From positions 50,322,152-50,386,151 of the forward strand of contig NC_083597.1 of assembly GCF_020882245.1 (NCBI RefSeq): a stretch of 64,000 nucleotides of DNA, given 5' to 3'. Shown piece after piece: positions 1-12,359 of the stretch (positions are counted from its first letter, which is position 1; the number at the start of each line of letters is the position of its first letter). Origin of the DNA: Rhopalosiphum padi (Eukaryota > Arthropoda > Insecta > Hemiptera > Aphididae). The notes below the pieces were generated by a model that saw nothing but the letters and a program-made list of their open reading frames with translations, was not told where the DNA came from and searched no databases. Both the position numbers and the translations under genes were made by a program.

Positions 1-2300
1 ACAAATTGACTGATATTCGTATGGTGTATATATAATATAATATATTTTACACTAAATATATAGCTATTCGATTCAAATTATTGTACAAGTTACGAAACTT
101 GTCGATTTATACATATTAATTACGTTCAGTTAAATTCCCATGATATAACAATAACGGTCGACACATAACACCACAGACGTATTCGGAATTTTTGTGCTTC
201 AGTGCTTATTCCCCTCTACCCATTCTTACAGCTGTCAATTATCATTAATAAAAATTAATTATATTGGTCCATGTTATATTATTAAATAGGAAAACAAATT
301 GAATAAACCAAAAAAAAAAAAATAATAATAATAATAAATAGTCGCGAACAAAAATGTTATCATACATCAATCGAAGAAAAATTTTAATTTTTATAAATAT
401 AACAACAAAATATTTTAAAAAATATTATCATATTATACAAAACAATTGTAATATGAATATTTTGTAAAATACTTAATTCTATAAATTTAAAAACATGACA
501 TAATTTTGTCGTGAATAATCCTATATTGGTTTTTCCGGTTATTTTAAAAAGTACCGGAAATTACTATTTTTGACCCCTCCCTCGAAGTACAAAATAGTTC
601 CAATCTTCTTAAAAACACACAGTGTTTAAACAGTACAATAATTACACTACTTTATTCTAGTACAGTATGTAACAATAAAACATAGGTATAGGTAAATTAA
701 TATACTCTTGGTTAAAATAATAATTAATAACACAAAAAATTGTTGTGATAAATTATTTTACATTATTACCTATTATCAGAATTAAATTGTATGCAGATAT
801 TGTTATTTGTCTAAAAATATAATTTATTTAAATATATAAAATAATCATCTAGAATTATAATAGTTCTACATAATTTAATAGACAATAATTAATAATTAAA
901 TAACATTTAACAAAGTCATAACTTAAATTAATTAAATTAATTTTATAGTGTTATTTTTTTTTCTACTGAGTTCCTACATTCATTATACTACTATCAGAAG
1001 AATTCATTCACATATCACATATAAGCACCAGAAGTCTAATACATATTTAATGAAAATAGCAATATTTGGTTGTGCTTAAGTTAAACAAATCGTCAAATTT
1101 GGCATAAACAGCTCACAGTTATTTGTTGTTTTTTCCGATATTGCATTTTTTTAACCCAAACACGAGGTGGGAATATTACATTATTTTTATACATGTATTT
1201 TTAAAATAATTGACAAGTTTCGTAATTCATGCATCATTAAGTTTGAAATTTTAAAAATCGTAATTAAAGCATAATTTGGCCTCATTTGATTCTAGGATTG
1301 CAATTCCATAAAAAAAAATATACACCCAATTTTCCTATGCTAGATTCATTATTTTTTGTATTCTTGAACAATGTTATAGCTTAATTTTTATATTTTTATG
1401 CATTTGAAACAAATAATTCATATAACCATATTATTTTGTGAATAAAATTACAAACAATTATTATTATAATAATGTAATAATACACCATGGATAAATGCAA
1501 AATGTAACTTATAACAATAACTGTATTAGGAAATATTTCTCTTGCACTTAGATGAATATTTAAATAAATTACTAAAGTTTCTGGCTTACATTTATTTTAG
1601 AAAAAATAAATTTTTAATGTAGGTAGTGTTATCCAAATGGCTGCGAATGAAATTTCATTTTATTCTGTAATAAAGGGAATACCACTTTTACGATATCAAC
1701 ATTATGGTAATTGGTAAGCATCAATAAAAAATAATTCAAGAAAATACTTCGTAAAGTATTTAATTGTGGAATCGATTGTCTGGAGATGACAAATAAATTG
1801 TAAATACCATGTGGACATTTAACATTAATAATAATATGTATAAGTATAGATCTATAATGACGATAAAAGCAATATTCGTCATTTGCTGTTTTTAGTTAAG
1901 CATAGTTTGTTTTGGTTATGCATTCGTGTATTTCAGTACACATATTGAAGTAATTTCGGGATCTTTTGGCAAAGCTCATATTCGTTCTAGATTCATTTTT
2001 ATGATATATCATTTTATTATATTAACAATTTTGTTGTATCATATTATGAATTATGAAGAATGATCAGAAAGAATATTTCAAAAACAACAAGTCCATATTA
2101 TTAAAATTGTTTAGCTTTACATTTCGATCCGATATTTGTATTTTTTTTTAGAACACTACGGATTTAAGGTCTTTTGATTACGCAATTATTTTACATCGGT
2201 TCTTTTATTTTAAATCTTGTATACAGTTTACACGCAGTACATAACTAATTCTAAATAGTAATAGTAGATATGTTTAAATATGAGGAATTTTTAAATAACA
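1..2300. other. AT-rich non-coding DNA
   Basis: Stop codons are dense in all six frames. Homopolymer A/T runs and ATAATA words dominate. No gene, RNA or element boundary was recognised. Confidence 0.6.
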
Positions 2301-3021
2301 AACATCTGTGGTTGATGTAAGTACGCGTACGTGATGACACTTACCTTTATTACTACGTAGCACATTTGGCTCATTATTATCGGAAATTGTTATTCTCGTT
2401 TCGTTGGACCAGAAGTGACGAAATTTACAAATATAAAGGAAAATGCAAGACTCGTTTCACTGGAATGTCATTGCACTGTTCATGAATATTTATGTGTGAT
2501 ATAATAATGGCATGATAGCGAATTTTTAAATCGGACAGCGCGGAGAAGGAGTAATAAAAACGGTCAGCTATCCATAATTTTCTATTTAGAATGACCGTGG
2601 GAAAATATTGTGATTATATGCGATTTATACCTAATCATGTGTATGGTGATCGTATAGTCTGAAGTCTATCGCCTCGACCGTGATTTGAAGTCTACCGCGG
2701 CTGTGTTTAAGGGGCGATAAGGTAACCGGGTATACTTGTAACTGGAAACTGTGTTATTTTCCGTCGTTAATCAGTCTTAATGAAAAATAATGAGCTCCGA
2801 TCCAGTTTTATCCAAGTCTGTTATCGCTATACTGTCTGATTTTCGACGATTATCAATCAAACCGTTTTTGCGCCGTTGTCGGTGATTAGTGGTGAGCAGT
2901 GTGACGAAACTCCCATTGAAATAGTCTTGTACCTATACGTATTTTCATAAAACGTCATATAAGAAGTAGGTAGTGTTTATAATCAATATGTTATAATGCT
3001 TGTGAACCACATTATTTCCAG
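2301..3021. other. GC-richer patch of unknown role
   Basis: Base composition rises noticeably (CGCGGAG, CTACCGCGGC, GGTAACCGGG, TTTGCGCCG). A donor-like AAG|GTAACC lies near 2720. There is no long open frame. It could be upstream transcribed or regulatory sequence for the short candidate exon that follows, but nothing proves it. Confidence 0.25.
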
Positions 3022-3079
3022 TCAAACGATATGCAATGTCTGTTTCCCGAGGATTACGATCCAAGAGCAGTGCATTAAG
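3022..3079 (+). other. Candidate 58-nt exon
   Basis: Flanked by TTATTTCCAG on the left and AAG|GTAAGA on the right, both good splice consensus. One frame is open throughout (QTICNVCFPRITIQEQCIK, after one leading base). A second frame contains a 15-codon ATG-initiated ORF ending in TAA just before the donor. It could be an untranslated or N-terminal exon of the + strand gene, or a chance pairing of splice-like sites. No family is recognised. Confidence 0.2.
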
Positions 3080-6000
3080 GTAAGACGCGTATCATGTCGT
3101 CACCTATATTATTCAGAGGTTCCTTTTGAGGATATAAGGTTATTCATACGCTTCTAAGGCCGTTATACATATTATACGTTATTTAAAACTGAGTGTATTC
3201 ACATATTTATATAATGTTATCGTATGCGTGTACACAATACATTTTTAAAATGCAAACAATTAATTTAATAAAAAACTTAAACCTTCGTAAAATAGTCGCA
3301 TAACGCGCTGAATATCAATTTTTAAAATATATAATATACTGATGATGTACAGTGGATTATCGTTATTTTATTCATTCTAATTATGTACTCATATTATTAA
3401 CACGACGTGTATAAATTAGATGTTCGAACCTTTAGGCTATTTAAATAATTCGGTATCATACAAATGATTCATGCCAAGTTCATTGATTCCCGGTAACGGT
3501 TATAAGTTTATAATTTAATCAACGTTTCATTTCATCATCGTGACATTTCGTTGAATTTATATCCTGAAGTTTAATTTATAAGAAATTATACTGTTGAACT
3601 ATATGACATAGTTTTTAGTGGATAAAATATAAAACTGCTTAATATATAATTATTAATTATACCTATTGAAAAATCATAAATAAAATAAAGGGGAAAATAG
3701 ATAAAAGTAGGCAACTGCTACTATTATACAATAGGCCTAGAGTACAGTTCGCCATTAATAATTAAGTCCCTGTTTTAGTGCATGAGTAAATTTTAATTCA
3801 ATAACAAATCATTACAAAACCAGTCTTATATAAAAATGTATACTTCTCCGAAACGACTGACTCTAAAAATTAGTATAGTTATAGTTTAAAATTTCAAGTT
3901 TGTACGTGATTTTGTAACCATACAATATCTTTTCACCTATACATCTATACACTATAAAAGTTAGTTCATTATTTCAGAATAATCTTTAAAAAGTTTCATC
4001 ATTTTCATCGCGATTTATCAAGTATATTTATCATGATGAATGAGGAGAAAAATCAATTTTTTTATTGTAGTTTCCGAGAATATTCGAAAAAAAAATATTG
4101 TGCTACAATCAAGTTATTTTTTAGTAATGGGTCTGTGATTGTATTTTATGTATTAAACATTTTATGTAGGTAACATGTTACATTTAAGTGTATTAAATTC
4201 AAGTTCAAAAACTCAATCGAATATATATTTCTGGTTTGGAAAAAAAGATTTCTATTGTTATGAGAAAAAGCAAACAACTGAAAGCATTTTCGTAAACTAT
4301 TTTTACTAGGATAAGATAAAAAATAAATATTATAATAATAATGATAATTCTATCAATTATTTAAATTTTTTATTTAGTATTTTATTTTGAATTATATTAT
4401 AGTCATATTAATAATATTCTAACTTAATATTCATTCTGTGATAAAAATAATAAAATTAAAATTATGATTCGATTTACTTTTCACTAAAAATGCATGTGAA
4501 AAATCATGATTATATATTATAATATACCTATTAATTCATATTTGAATTATTAAGACCTGGTATTTATTTTTGTTCGAATTAACTATGATAACCTAATTTT
4601 AATGTTTGAAGTTTGTCAGACTTTAAACTCACATTTGATATAAATCAGTATATTCCATTGAATTGTGGTCTAAAAAAGTGAATCTATATAATTCCGTTAA
4701 ACCCGGATTGTCCGTATTCAGAACATTAATTTTGTTTTAACTTCATCGAATGGCTCTGTTTAACATAATCATATTAAAAAAATCCCACGTACGTTTTTTT
4801 ATTATACTATCATTATATATATATAAAATTATGCAATATTAAATTTTTTTTTTTTTTAGTGATTCATCCATATTATTTGTATAGAAATTACATAATAATA
4901 GATAAATTGTTCAATTATTATATATTAAGGTTTTTAAGTTTTTTATGATATAGATCTTAAAATATTAAGATCCAGTTATTTATTTAATTCAAGACATTTT
5001 TTTTTTCAAAAATATTAAACGTAGTTTAAAGAAGCTATAACTATTAAAAAGATATTCAAAAACTTATTTGCATCTTGTTTTATATTCTTTAAAATATTGT
5101 AATAATAAGTGTCGGATATAAATTATTAATAAACAAATTATTGAAAAAAAAAGTCTCCATGAATATATTTTATTTTGAACATCAAGTAAAGAATTAATCA
5201 ATCAAATTACATACTGTAAGAGCATAAATAAGTAATATTAATAGTTTTTATAATTTAAAAATATATATCATCTTGCCGAAATGCCTTCATTACGAGATAT
5301 CTTCATTCAAGTATATATTAAAGCCACTAAATACTTATAACACATATACTCATAGTAACAATATTTTTTATAGCTTGTGTAATAAAAAACGAACGTTAAA
5401 AAAGATGTGTTATCCTAAAAATTAAAATGGTAATGTGGTGAATTCGTTAGTATAAAATATCTAATGATATTTTTTATTGTATTATATATCAGCTAGAACC
5501 TTTATTTATTTGATCATTGACGAAGAATGTCGTTATTATATTAATATTTTATGTGTTACAAAATCATAAACGCAGTGAAAAATGTATTGGTTTTAAATAA
5601 CAAAAACGATGTAGGTATTTTCTATTTTTAGGAATATACTTTTGGAGCAATACAAGATCTTTAAAAGTTTCATAATACAGTCACTCTTTAGATTGAAAAA
5701 AAATACTGATGATAACATCATTTTACGTTTTTTTTTTAAATCTCAGTCATTTTTTAGAAAATTGTGAAATATGGCTTAAATATTAAGTTTATGAAGACAA
5801 ACAAAGATAAATCATTACCCTGCGAAACACAAGCGCAATGCACCTTATAGGCATCCATAATAATAATGCATGTATAAAATATTTTTTTTTAACAATAATT
5901 TGTGGTTTCGCGTAAAAAAGGATATTAATAAATCAAAAAATTGTGTAAAATAAGTAACCTATTATTAAAAAAAAAAAAATGTTATTATTGTAAAAAGTAG

Positions 6001-6435
6001 TATAAATCCTTTTTATAATATTTACCATCTCTCGTGCAAACTCAAAAAAAGTGAACCACAAATAGTAATATTTCATAGATGCATACCGATTAGCGATAAA
6101 AATCGGTTTTTAAATATGAATACAACATAATAGGTTTTATTGTTATTACTAAATTGTATTATATAGAAACATTATTATAAAATCATAAACGGTTATGCGT
6201 ATGATATAAGCAGTGTGAGCGACATAAAAATCGCGCCCACGTGTTCACGCTTTTAATTTGATTTTTTTTTTCTTCGATTCATTATTTTTTTATTATTATT
6301 ATTGTCATACTCGTATACTCGTACAATATTGTTGGACACCTATATTACTTGTATATTGACACATTAGTCTGATTATATCGTCCTTATCGTGGAGTATAAT
6401 ATTATAATGTTTAATACGCATTGTCGCACGCATCA
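3080..6435. other. AT-rich non-coding DNA
   Basis: Long runs of A and T, no frame of interest on either strand, no terminal repeats noticed. Probably intron or intergenic DNA. Confidence 0.55.
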
Positions 6436-6439
6436 ATTG

Positions 6440-7135
6440 ATTTATTGCCAGTGTCGTGTACCATAATAACAAGGGCTAATAAATAACGCCCCACCCACCC
6501 GTGACGGGAACCGTATGCATGTATAAATTTGACGGTGAATAATAATATATCGTATACGGTATACGGCGTACGGCGGTGGCTTGATACTGTCGGATTGGCG
6601 GTCGGGTGGGTAAAGTGGGAGTGTTGGTGTTACGTTATCGTATATTCCGGTGATTCTGCGGCGTACGCGGTCGGCCAATATCAGATTTCGTTCTTTTTTT
6701 CGGATTTTTTTTTTACACCCGCCACTTCTGCCCACCGACCAAACATACTTTCCGACGCTGAAAATAAATTGCTCGTCGGCCGTGTGTCAACGCATAACAC
6801 GCGAACGTACACAAACTTCCTGGTAGATAACACGCACGACCACCGATTTCGTACGTTTCTCGATTCCTTGTCGTTGGCGGATTGTGCGTGTGTGTGATGT
6901 GTACGATGGGAGGGGAAGGGGCGGATTCACTGGCTGCGGTGTTGTCGTCCAGATGTTGGAATTGGAGTAAATTGATCGCTTAAAACGCCCATTTCCAACA
7001 ACAACAACAATAACAACATCGACGACGATGACGACGACTACGACGAAGAAAAATAATAATAAAATAAAAACAACAAACTGAATAAAATAAATAATAAAAA
7101 CAAAAACAATAAAGCTCAGGTGTGAGTACCGGTGA
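6440..7135 (+). promoter_or_regulatory. GC/CpG-rich island, possible promoter and 5' untranslated exon
   Basis: A sharp island rich in CG dinucleotides inside AT-rich DNA. Its right part has the texture of an insect 5' leader: CAACAACAACAATAACAAC (6996-7014), then GAC/GAT repeats, then A-rich sequence with donor-like GCTCAG|GTGTGAGT and CCG|GTGAGCG near 7118-7138. Frames of 122 (+) and 97 (-) codons cross it, but their products are low-complexity and match no family I know; GC-rich DNA has fewer chance stops. A distal Dop2R promoter is one reading, unproven. Confidence 0.3.
7016..7062 (+). repeat. GAC/GAT trinucleotide-rich tract
   Basis: Imperfect GAC-GAT-GAC run followed by GAAG and AATAAT units. 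Low-complexity sequence inside the GC-rich island. Confidence 0.6.
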
Positions 7136-7139
7136 GCGT

Positions 7140-9408
7140 AATATCGATTTTGTCATGCTCGCGATTTTTCGATGGTAATATTTTTTCTGGACTTACAATA
7201 TTTGAGGTTTCCGATAACCAAACACAGTACTACTAAAACTGTTTAAATAATGTATAACAATCTACACGTTAATTTGTTAAAATTAATTCATAATATAAAT
7301 CAAGTAATGATAAAGTTAAAATTATTGTTTGACTACGCCTTTTATAATATATAATAATACAATATTTTAAATGTTATTTTTACAAACCGTTATCGAAAAT
7401 AATATACCTGATATCCTTAACATTTTGCAATAAATTGCTAATTTGTAATAATTATTTATATTTATATTGGAAAGAACATATTATTCAAGATGCTACTACA
7501 TAATAAATATTGTTAACTTGGTATTGGTTATCTAATTATTAATTATCTAACATTAATTTTCCAATCCTTATATTTCATAAGAAATAAAAACTATTTACAG
7601 ATTATATGTTATATAACACCTATAAACGTGATTATTTGGTGATTTTAGAGCTTATAAATTTATAAACCGCGAATATAATGGATGTTTTGTTAAGATTTCA
7701 ATCACAAAAGCTTTGAAGCCTTTAACATGTTTTTATCATTTTAGTTTTACTGGTCGTTATTGCACTCATCGTTATTAAATCTTATTAATTTTAAATATTA
7801 TTTTAGTTTAAAATCGATAGATTCTTATAGCAGATTTTGAAAGATAACGTTTCTGTTTTGAAGAATAAAGATCATGATCCTGTGGCGGCGTCTTATATAA
7901 AATATATGTACATATTCTATAAGTACAAATTAATGCAAGCTTTTTTTACCGTATTACAATCGTTTAACATGGAAAATTAAGAATTCAAAAGAAGAAAAAC
8001 CCATTTAATTTTGCTAGTTTTAACATTTGAGTAAATTTATTACTTATCGACTGAAAAGTTAGGAACCTTATCTTATTATCTTGTGTTTTTCGATATTTTA
8101 ATCATTAAATTAATTTGCATTCTGCGTTTTTAAAATGTAGTATTCTGCATAATAATACCTAATTAATAAGTTATAACTCTAAATTTAAAATATTTAATTA
8201 CCTAAATGGTATACATTTATTATGAATTTGTAAGACAACCGTCATGAACTAATACAGGCGTAGTATTCGCTTAAAAACATCGTTATTTTAAGTGTATATA
8301 ATTTAAAACTTTACTTAAGGCATTTCAATAAAGTGTAATATTTATGTATGCAAATAATACATAAATATATATTTATAAATAAATATGTTATAATTATGAC
8401 TGTGTATTGTACGGTGAATATTTCTATATATTCAAGTATAATATAATACATAATGTAGGTACTAGGTAGTATTGTAATAGAAAATTAAAGTAGTTAGGTA
8501 TAATAATTATTCTGACTTGAAATGTTAGGTTAGGTTTCTGTGTATCTATGTACTATTGTTGGAAGCATTGTCTGTATAAAGCCCGGTAAATGATAAACGA
8601 GTTTTTTTTGCACAGTTGATCAAAGAGCTTAGAAATAAAAAAAATATATAATTGTTATGTTGAACGATGTACATATTTTCCAGAAATTTATAATTCATTT
8701 TTTTTTTCCTTTATTTGATAAAATTAAATTTTTTAACTTATTTATTAAATTTATGTCTATGACACTAATACTGTAGTTAGTTTATTTTAAATACTCATTT
8801 TTAAATGACAAGTTATCACAATAATGAAATATAAATAATTCAAAAACAATTTAATTAAACCCCTTTTTAAAAATAAATTGACATATACTATATACAATAT
8901 ACATATCATATTTCAATATTTGGTGTTCCGTTTTTAACCGTATTCCAATAAGAAACAATTTTCTGAGTGATAAACTTTCGTTATTCGATTGTTGGAAATA
9001 TCATACATGTGAACAATAATGGAGAAGCATATATATGTTTGAATAATGTATATATATTTATCCTATACATAAACATAATATAGTAAGTGGGTGTAAATAA
9101 AATCGTAGTGTTGAATGATCTTACAATGACCTTATTTGAAATACTAAACCTTTTTTATATCAAAATCACAATAAAGTTAAACTTATCTCGTTTTACTTTT
9201 AATGTATTCAACAATAATATAATATAATATATTATATCATATTGAAAACATAAAAAAAAAAAATTCACGGATATTTTGATTATATATTTTTATGGTTTAC
9301 CTACATATTTGTAATAATTAAAGGTAATAATAAATATAGTCTGTTGAGAATATTAAAAAAACTTTTTGATATAGCTTAGTTAAAATTTAATAAAATAAAA
9401 TAATATTA
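7140..9408. other. AT-rich non-coding DNA
   Basis: No open frame, repeat end or RNA structure stood out. Short TATATA runs occur near 8350-8400 and 9030-9060. Confidence 0.5.
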
Positions 9409-9410
9409 TA

Positions 9411-9482
9411 CAGTCGAACATCGATATGTCGAAATCGCAAAAGTTGCATTTCCTTTGAATTTTGACTTATCGAAGGTTCCTG
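9411..9482 (+). mobile_element. Pogo/Tigger-like transposon end fragment
   Basis: Begins TA|CAGTCGAACATCGATATGTCGA and continues with further TCGA/TTATCGAAG words. This resembles the terminal repeats of pogo/Tigger DNA transposons, which start CAGTCGA..., carry repeated TCGAA-type words and insert at TA. No matching inverted end was found downstream, so only one end appears to remain. Confidence 0.4.
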
Positions 9483-9530
9483 CAATGCATACAATTTGTC
9501 AAATATTAAAAACATAGTTAAAAATTATAT

Positions 9531-9850
9531 GTACCTCCGGAGTTCAACTCACACCAGCATAGCCAAGCATCATCATAACCAGAGCATGAATACGGCTCAC
9601 TTATTTAACTCAATCGTTCGTTTCGTCAGTAAAAAATCTCCACCAGTTTGGAATAGCGTGGCACAGTTACCTAAAGGCGCTAGTGTTGAGTTAGCAGTTC
9701 CGTTGCTATACTTCTCAGATGGATGACCACCTTGGATTTTTAGTAACACACATGCTACTTCTTACCTAGCTATAATCGTTAGGATAAAAATAGAATCTAA
9801 CTCAAATTTCTCTTAACACAAAAAAAAAAAAATAAAATAAAATAATAATT
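9531..9850 (+). mobile_element. Candidate tRNA-derived SINE
   Basis: Non-AT-rich block ending in a poly-A-like tail (A13 at 9819-9831, then AATAAAATAAAATAAT). Near 9654-9680 it has a pol III A-box-like stretch, GCGTGGCACAGTTACC followed by TAAAGGCGC, like the D-arm of Leu/Ser tRNAs. A second conserved-looking block, CTCAGATGGATGACCACC, lies at 9714-9731. A 76-codon + frame (9496-9726) is a by-product of the GC content. The B box is weak, and the left boundary and target duplication are not resolved. I believe this sequence recurs in hemipteran genomes, from memory. Confidence 0.45.
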
Positions 9851-9986
9851 GGCACATATTATGATATAATGTGATAAATATTTAAAAACTAATTCGGTCT
9901 ATAATTAACAAAAATTAATAAATAATAATGCATTAAACCTAAATTGAAGTTATGATTTATAATAACGTAATATACATATTATAGAT

Positions 9987-10298
9987 CAGCGGTTCTCAAA
10001 CTGTGGTACGCGTACCACTAGTGGTACGCGAAAGACTTCATGGTGGTACGCGGAGAGCCGTTTTTGGATAATAAACCCATTCAATTATTTCTTCCAATTC
10101 ATACCTTATTTTAAAAAACTAATAAATAAAAAATAATTATACTGCAGTTGTAGTATTTTACTGATTTATTATTTAAAATAAATGTATTTAACTATACAAT
10201 TTGGAATTTGGATCGTTTTATTTTTAATCATTAGTGGTACGCGACTGATTGATAATATAGTTTAGTGGTACGTAAAAAAAAAAGTTTGAGAACCGCTG
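9987..10298. mobile_element. hAT-type MITE, complete, with 8-bp target site duplication
   Basis: Terminal inverted repeats CAGCGGTTCTCAAACT at 9987 and AGTTTGAGAACCGCTG ending at 10298. Perfect 8-bp target duplication TTATAGAT at 9979-9986 and 10299-10306. CAGNGGTTCTCAAACT is the classic end of several hAT families, and 8-bp duplication is diagnostic of hAT. The 312-bp element has no coding capacity. It carries several copies of GTGGTACGCG, two in palindromic arrangement just inside the left end and others near 10048, 10233 and 10264, probably subterminal transposase-binding repeats. Confidence 0.93.
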
Positions 10299-10306
10299 TT
10301 ATAGAT

Positions 10307-12355
10307 TATTGGTAGGTATGTATTATCACTGCTACAAAAATATAATTTTACGTTTCAAGCATCAGCTTATATAGTATTGGTACTTAATTTAAAACTTATT
10401 TATTTATATATTATCTCAAAAAATAAATTATGATTTATCATTCAGTCAAAAGGTTTTTCTCAGTTTCTGGTACATTTTTTTCATCTGGTATAGAGGTAAC
10501 AATATTTCATTTATTTATATTTTTTACTTGAAGCAACTTTTTTATTCCTGTTTATAAGCTCAACTCGTTTCCGAGAATATAAATCAATTTAAGTTCAATT
10601 TGACTTTTTAGAAACTTAGAAAAAACTGTTTCTTTTTAGTTGTAATGATTTTTAATAGCCTATATTTTTTATTGATATACCTACATCTTAAAAACTTAAG
10701 TTGAATATGTTTTTTTATTAATATTTTTTTAGTTAGTCGATAGATCATAAGAAAAAATACATACCAACTATAATTTATGAAACCTAATAATAAATCAAGT
10801 GCTTAACCATTTTACAGTTATTTACAGTCGATTTCCAAAATCAGATCGATCGGTCTGTCGTTGGGCTGAAAAAATCTAAGTTTGGACTGGGGGGTTATTA
10901 TAATGTGTATAGAAATATTATGTAGAATATTATTATAAGAGCACACACCACTCGAAAATTACATTTCATAGATATTATTGAAAACAACCGTATTTAGACT
11001 TAATAAAATAACATTTTTAACCTAATAATTAAATAAAAATAATTATTTTTTCCTATAAGATAATAAGTTATTAATAACATACTCTTTCAATTTTATCATA
11101 TTATACAGTTTGTAATCGGTTTAAACGATCTTATTTCTTATATACTTACTAATATTAAATGCTAATCCATTTTTTTAAATAGTATTTCCATAAATGTATT
11201 CTAATGTAATCTCACCTACAATACCAATCATCCATTCAACGAATACATTAAAATTTATTACACAGATTATTGCCATATCGTAAATGATAGTTTTGTCATA
11301 CTTTCTACATCAGCTGGTTTCTCACATTTTATTTCAACAATTTCATTTTCATTTTCGAAAAGTTATAGTAATATTAAATTTATTTACTAACAAACGTTTT
11401 GCTATTTTTAATACATTACAAGTTATTTATCTTATTTTATATTATTATTATTTTTGTTTCTTGTTCTGAATATCATTGATTATCAATTCTTTCTAATCCA
11501 TTAATTTTATATTTAAATTTTTTTTTAGTCCTCTATAGGTATTGATTTGTATATAAATACATATAATTATTCTTACTAAATAATATATTTTATTATGAAC
11601 CATATTGTATTTAAACTCCCGTTGGCATATTATACGATTTACAACAAACGTTTTCTACTCCATCGTAAAACTATTAAAACTAATAATAAATGATTCAACT
11701 GCACATTATTTTTTTCTTAATCGTAAAAATTAAATTAGAAAATTAAAATTAAGTAAAATTCATATTTTAATCTGTTTTTTTAGTTTGAAATTATTTTTGC
11801 GTTTTGCCTATTCATACATTTAAATATATGAGTACTTGGGTTCTCTACTCTCAAATTGAATAAAATAGGTACTTATTGTTATTAGGTACTATTTTAATTT
11901 TGTCTTAAATAAATTTGTATTGTATGTGTTGTTCAATAACGTTGGGTAACTAATGATGGATATAAAAAATAGCAAACTTAACTACTTTTTATTTAAAAGT
12001 AAATAACTAAATTGTCTAATTATTCAAAATATTTATAAAAAAAAAAAAATTAAAAATTAATATTGTTGAGTGACTTAATTTTAGCCAACCGATGAAAAAT
12101 AATGGGGTTTAGTTGTTGTTAAAACTTTAGTTTGTGCTTGTATTTAATTTATTATTATATCTTACAACTTTATAATATAATGATTATTTTTTCTTTCTGT
12201 ATTTATTATAATATTAACGCTTTATCATACACAATTTGTCAATTTATATGTTCCACTAGATCATAGGCGTATGGACAAATTAAATACAATTGTATTTAGT
12301 TGGAAAATTTACATTTATAAATTGCAACATACTAATAGAAATCCACCTTAGTAAT
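10307..12355. other. AT-rich non-coding DNA
   Basis: Nothing supported. A 61-codon + frame at 11284-11469 has a phenylalanine- and leucine-rich product typical of T-rich DNA read by chance. Confidence 0.5.
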
Positions 12356-12359
12356 AATA

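Noticed and set aside
3410..3436. GGTTCGAAC-like word (minus strand) as a tRNA B box
   Set aside because: No A box, acceptor stem or cloverleaf around it.
6442..6897. Overlapping + and - frames of 122 and 97 codons
   Set aside because: Both strands open over the same GC-rich DNA with low-information products; best explained by composition.
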